Source of the DNA: JAMXLO01 sp963812505
GTDB taxonomy: Bacteria; Pseudomonadota; Alphaproteobacteria; Acetobacterales; Acetobacteraceae
Reading direction: 5' to 3'
DNA: 64,000 nucleotides
Assembly (NCBI GenBank): GCA_963812505.1
Contig: CAWEVM010000008.1
Location: 248,001 to 312,000, forward strand
Shown: positions 63,117 to 64,000 of the stretch, piece after piece
Layout of the letters: each line of letters begins with the position of its first letter
Numbering within the stretch: position 1 is the first letter of the stretch
The notes under the pieces: generated by a model
What the model saw: the letters and a program-made list of their open reading frames with translations, nothing else
Databases searched by the model: none
What the model was told of the DNA's origin: nothing
Position numbers and translations under genes: made by a program

Positions 63117-64000
63117 ATGCGCATCGAGATCATCTGCACGGGAGACGAAGTCCTCACCGGCAAGATCGTCAACACCAACTTCAGCTACATGAGCCAGAAG
63201 CTCGAGGACGTGGGCCTCTCGGTTCATTGGGGCACGACCGTCGGTGATGACCGGGAAAGTCTGTTGGCAGCCTTCCTCCATGCCGGTCAACGGGCCGATG
63301 CGGTGATCGTCAATGGTGGTCTCGGCCCGACCGTCGATGACCTGTCGCAGGAGGTCGCGGCACAGGCGGCCGGCGTCGAGCTGGTGCTGAACGAAGAGTG
63401 GCTGACGAAGATGGAAGGGTTCTTCTCCAAGCGCAGCCGCATCATGCCGCCGAACAACCGCAAGCAGGCAATGCTGCCAACCACCGCCGAGATCATCGAT
63501 AACCCGATCGGCACCGCGTGCGGCTTCGCGCTCGACATTGGCCGTGCCCGCTTCTTCTTCACGCCTGGCGTGCCGCGCGAATTGCGCCGCATGCTGGAGG
63601 AGCAGGTGATCCCGCGCATCCTCGCCCGCGGAGGTGCGCCCACCACGATCCATCTCAAGCGCTTTCACTCCTACGGGCTCGGCGAATCCCACGTCGATGC
63701 GCTGCTCGCCGGCGTCGAGGAGCTGGTGCCGGATGGCAGCGTGAAACTCGGCTTCCGCGCGCACTATCCGCAGCTCGAGACCAAGCTGACCGTGCGGGGG
63801 GCCGACATGGACGATGTGCGCCGCAAGCTGGAACCGGTCCAGGCGGAAGTGCGCAAGCGTCTCGGCAACTTCATCCTGGCCGAGGACGATCAGACGTTGG
63901 AAGGCGTCGTGCTCGCCGAGTTAACGCGACAGGCGGGGACGCTCGCGTTGGTCGAGACTTTTACCAGTGGTCAGATCGCCGCACGCATCGGGCACCTTCC
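63117..64000 (+). CDS. cinA: CinA-type protein (molybdopterin-binding-like domain plus start of the nicotinamide-nucleotide amidase domain), cut at the window edge
   Basis: The ATG at 63117 opens a frame that runs to the window end without a stop. The N-terminal domain is of the MoaB/Mog type: EIICTGDEVLTGKIVNTN and NGGLGPTVDDLS (motif GGxGPTxDD), FFTPGVPREL. After about residue 255 the PncC-like amidase domain begins (LEGVVLAELTRQ, ALVETFTSGQIAARI). CinA is a pyrophosphatase/deamidase of NAD-related nucleotides. AGTAGGAAAC precedes the ATG. Its 3' end lies outside the window. Confidence 0.87.
   Translation, partial: MRIEIICTGDEVLTGKIVNTNFSYMSQKLEDVGLSVHWGTTVGDDRESLLAAFLHAGQRADAVIVNGGLGPTVDDLSQEVAAQAAGVELVLNEEWLTKMEGFFSKRSRIMPPNNRKQAMLPTTAEIIDNPIGTACGFALDIGRARFFFTPGVPRELRRMLEEQVIPRILARGGAPTTIHLKRFHSYGLGESHVDALLAGVEELVPDGSVKLGFRAHYPQLETKLTVRGADMDDVRRKLEPVQAEVRKRLGNFILAEDDQTLEGVVLAELTRQAGTLALVETFTSGQIAARIGHL

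Noticed and set aside
1..64000. CRISPR arrays, tRNA or rRNA genes, transposases or phage genes
   Set aside because: I looked for regularly spaced repeats, T-loop-like motifs and transposase motifs, and found none that I could support.

Overview
The window is GC-rich and carries no rRNA, tRNA, CRISPR array or insertion sequence that I can recognise. Gene content points to an alphaproteobacterium, most likely Rhodospirillales/Acetobacteraceae. It combines truB-rpsO-pnp housekeeping order, a GlnRS, a PQQ-dependent alcohol dehydrogenase next to a molybdopterin/2Fe-2S oxidoreductase, many flavin-dependent luciferase-like (LLM) oxidoreductases, and an ArsR-methyltransferase regulator next to metH. 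The taxonomic assignment is inference.

Layout. 1-6.1 kb: end of a membrane protein, a TPR/GT9-like glycosyltransferase, a type I phosphodiesterase-like enzyme, and a two-gene operon of a nitronate-monooxygenase-like flavoprotein with a C-terminal cysteine cluster and a racemase-like protein lacking both catalytic cysteines. 6.1-10.2 kb: truB, rpsO, a small cupin and pnp on the minus strand, with a promoter-like leader before pnp. 10.5-17.4 kb: a lipoprotein hydrolase, then glnS, an LLM enzyme, dps, DUF72 and an amidohydrolase on the minus strand, and a degenerate response regulator. 17.7-26.4 kb: a ribbon-helix-helix regulator, LLM oxidoreductases, an alpha/beta hydrolase, a deleted Rieske oxygenase remnant joined to a dihydroxyphthalate-decarboxylase-like gene, and a UPF0182 membrane protein. 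26.5-35.2 kb: a CadC-like regulator, a methyltransferase, and an exported oxidation module (Rieske protein, PQQ dehydrogenase with lanthanide-type ligands, 2Fe-2S subunit, frameshifted molybdopterin subunit). 35.7-40.8 kb: response regulator, an adhesin-like remnant, lipocalin, L,D-transpeptidase, Fpg-type glycosylase, and a frameshifted LLM gene. 41.0-46.1 kb: siroheme synthesis and sulfite reduction operon. 46.2-55.4 kb: catabolic genes (enoyl-CoA hydratase, enolase superfamily, large alpha/beta hydrolase, CoA transferase) plus hypotheticals. 56-61.9 kb: ArsR-methyltransferase regulator, adenosine/adenine deaminase and metH behind a palindromic operator. The end holds small exported proteins and the start of cinA.

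How they work together. The sulfite reductase operon supplies sulfide with its own siroheme. The regulator-deaminase-MetH operon would recycle homocysteine and adenosine from S-adenosylhomocysteine. The exported PQQ/Moco/Rieske set looks like a periplasmic oxidation chain. Two genes carry single-base frameshifts, each an extra G or C, and one is an in-frame deletion remnant, which suggests either recent decay or base-calling errors. GC-rich palindromic repeats lie at gene ends and in two cases encode protein tails.
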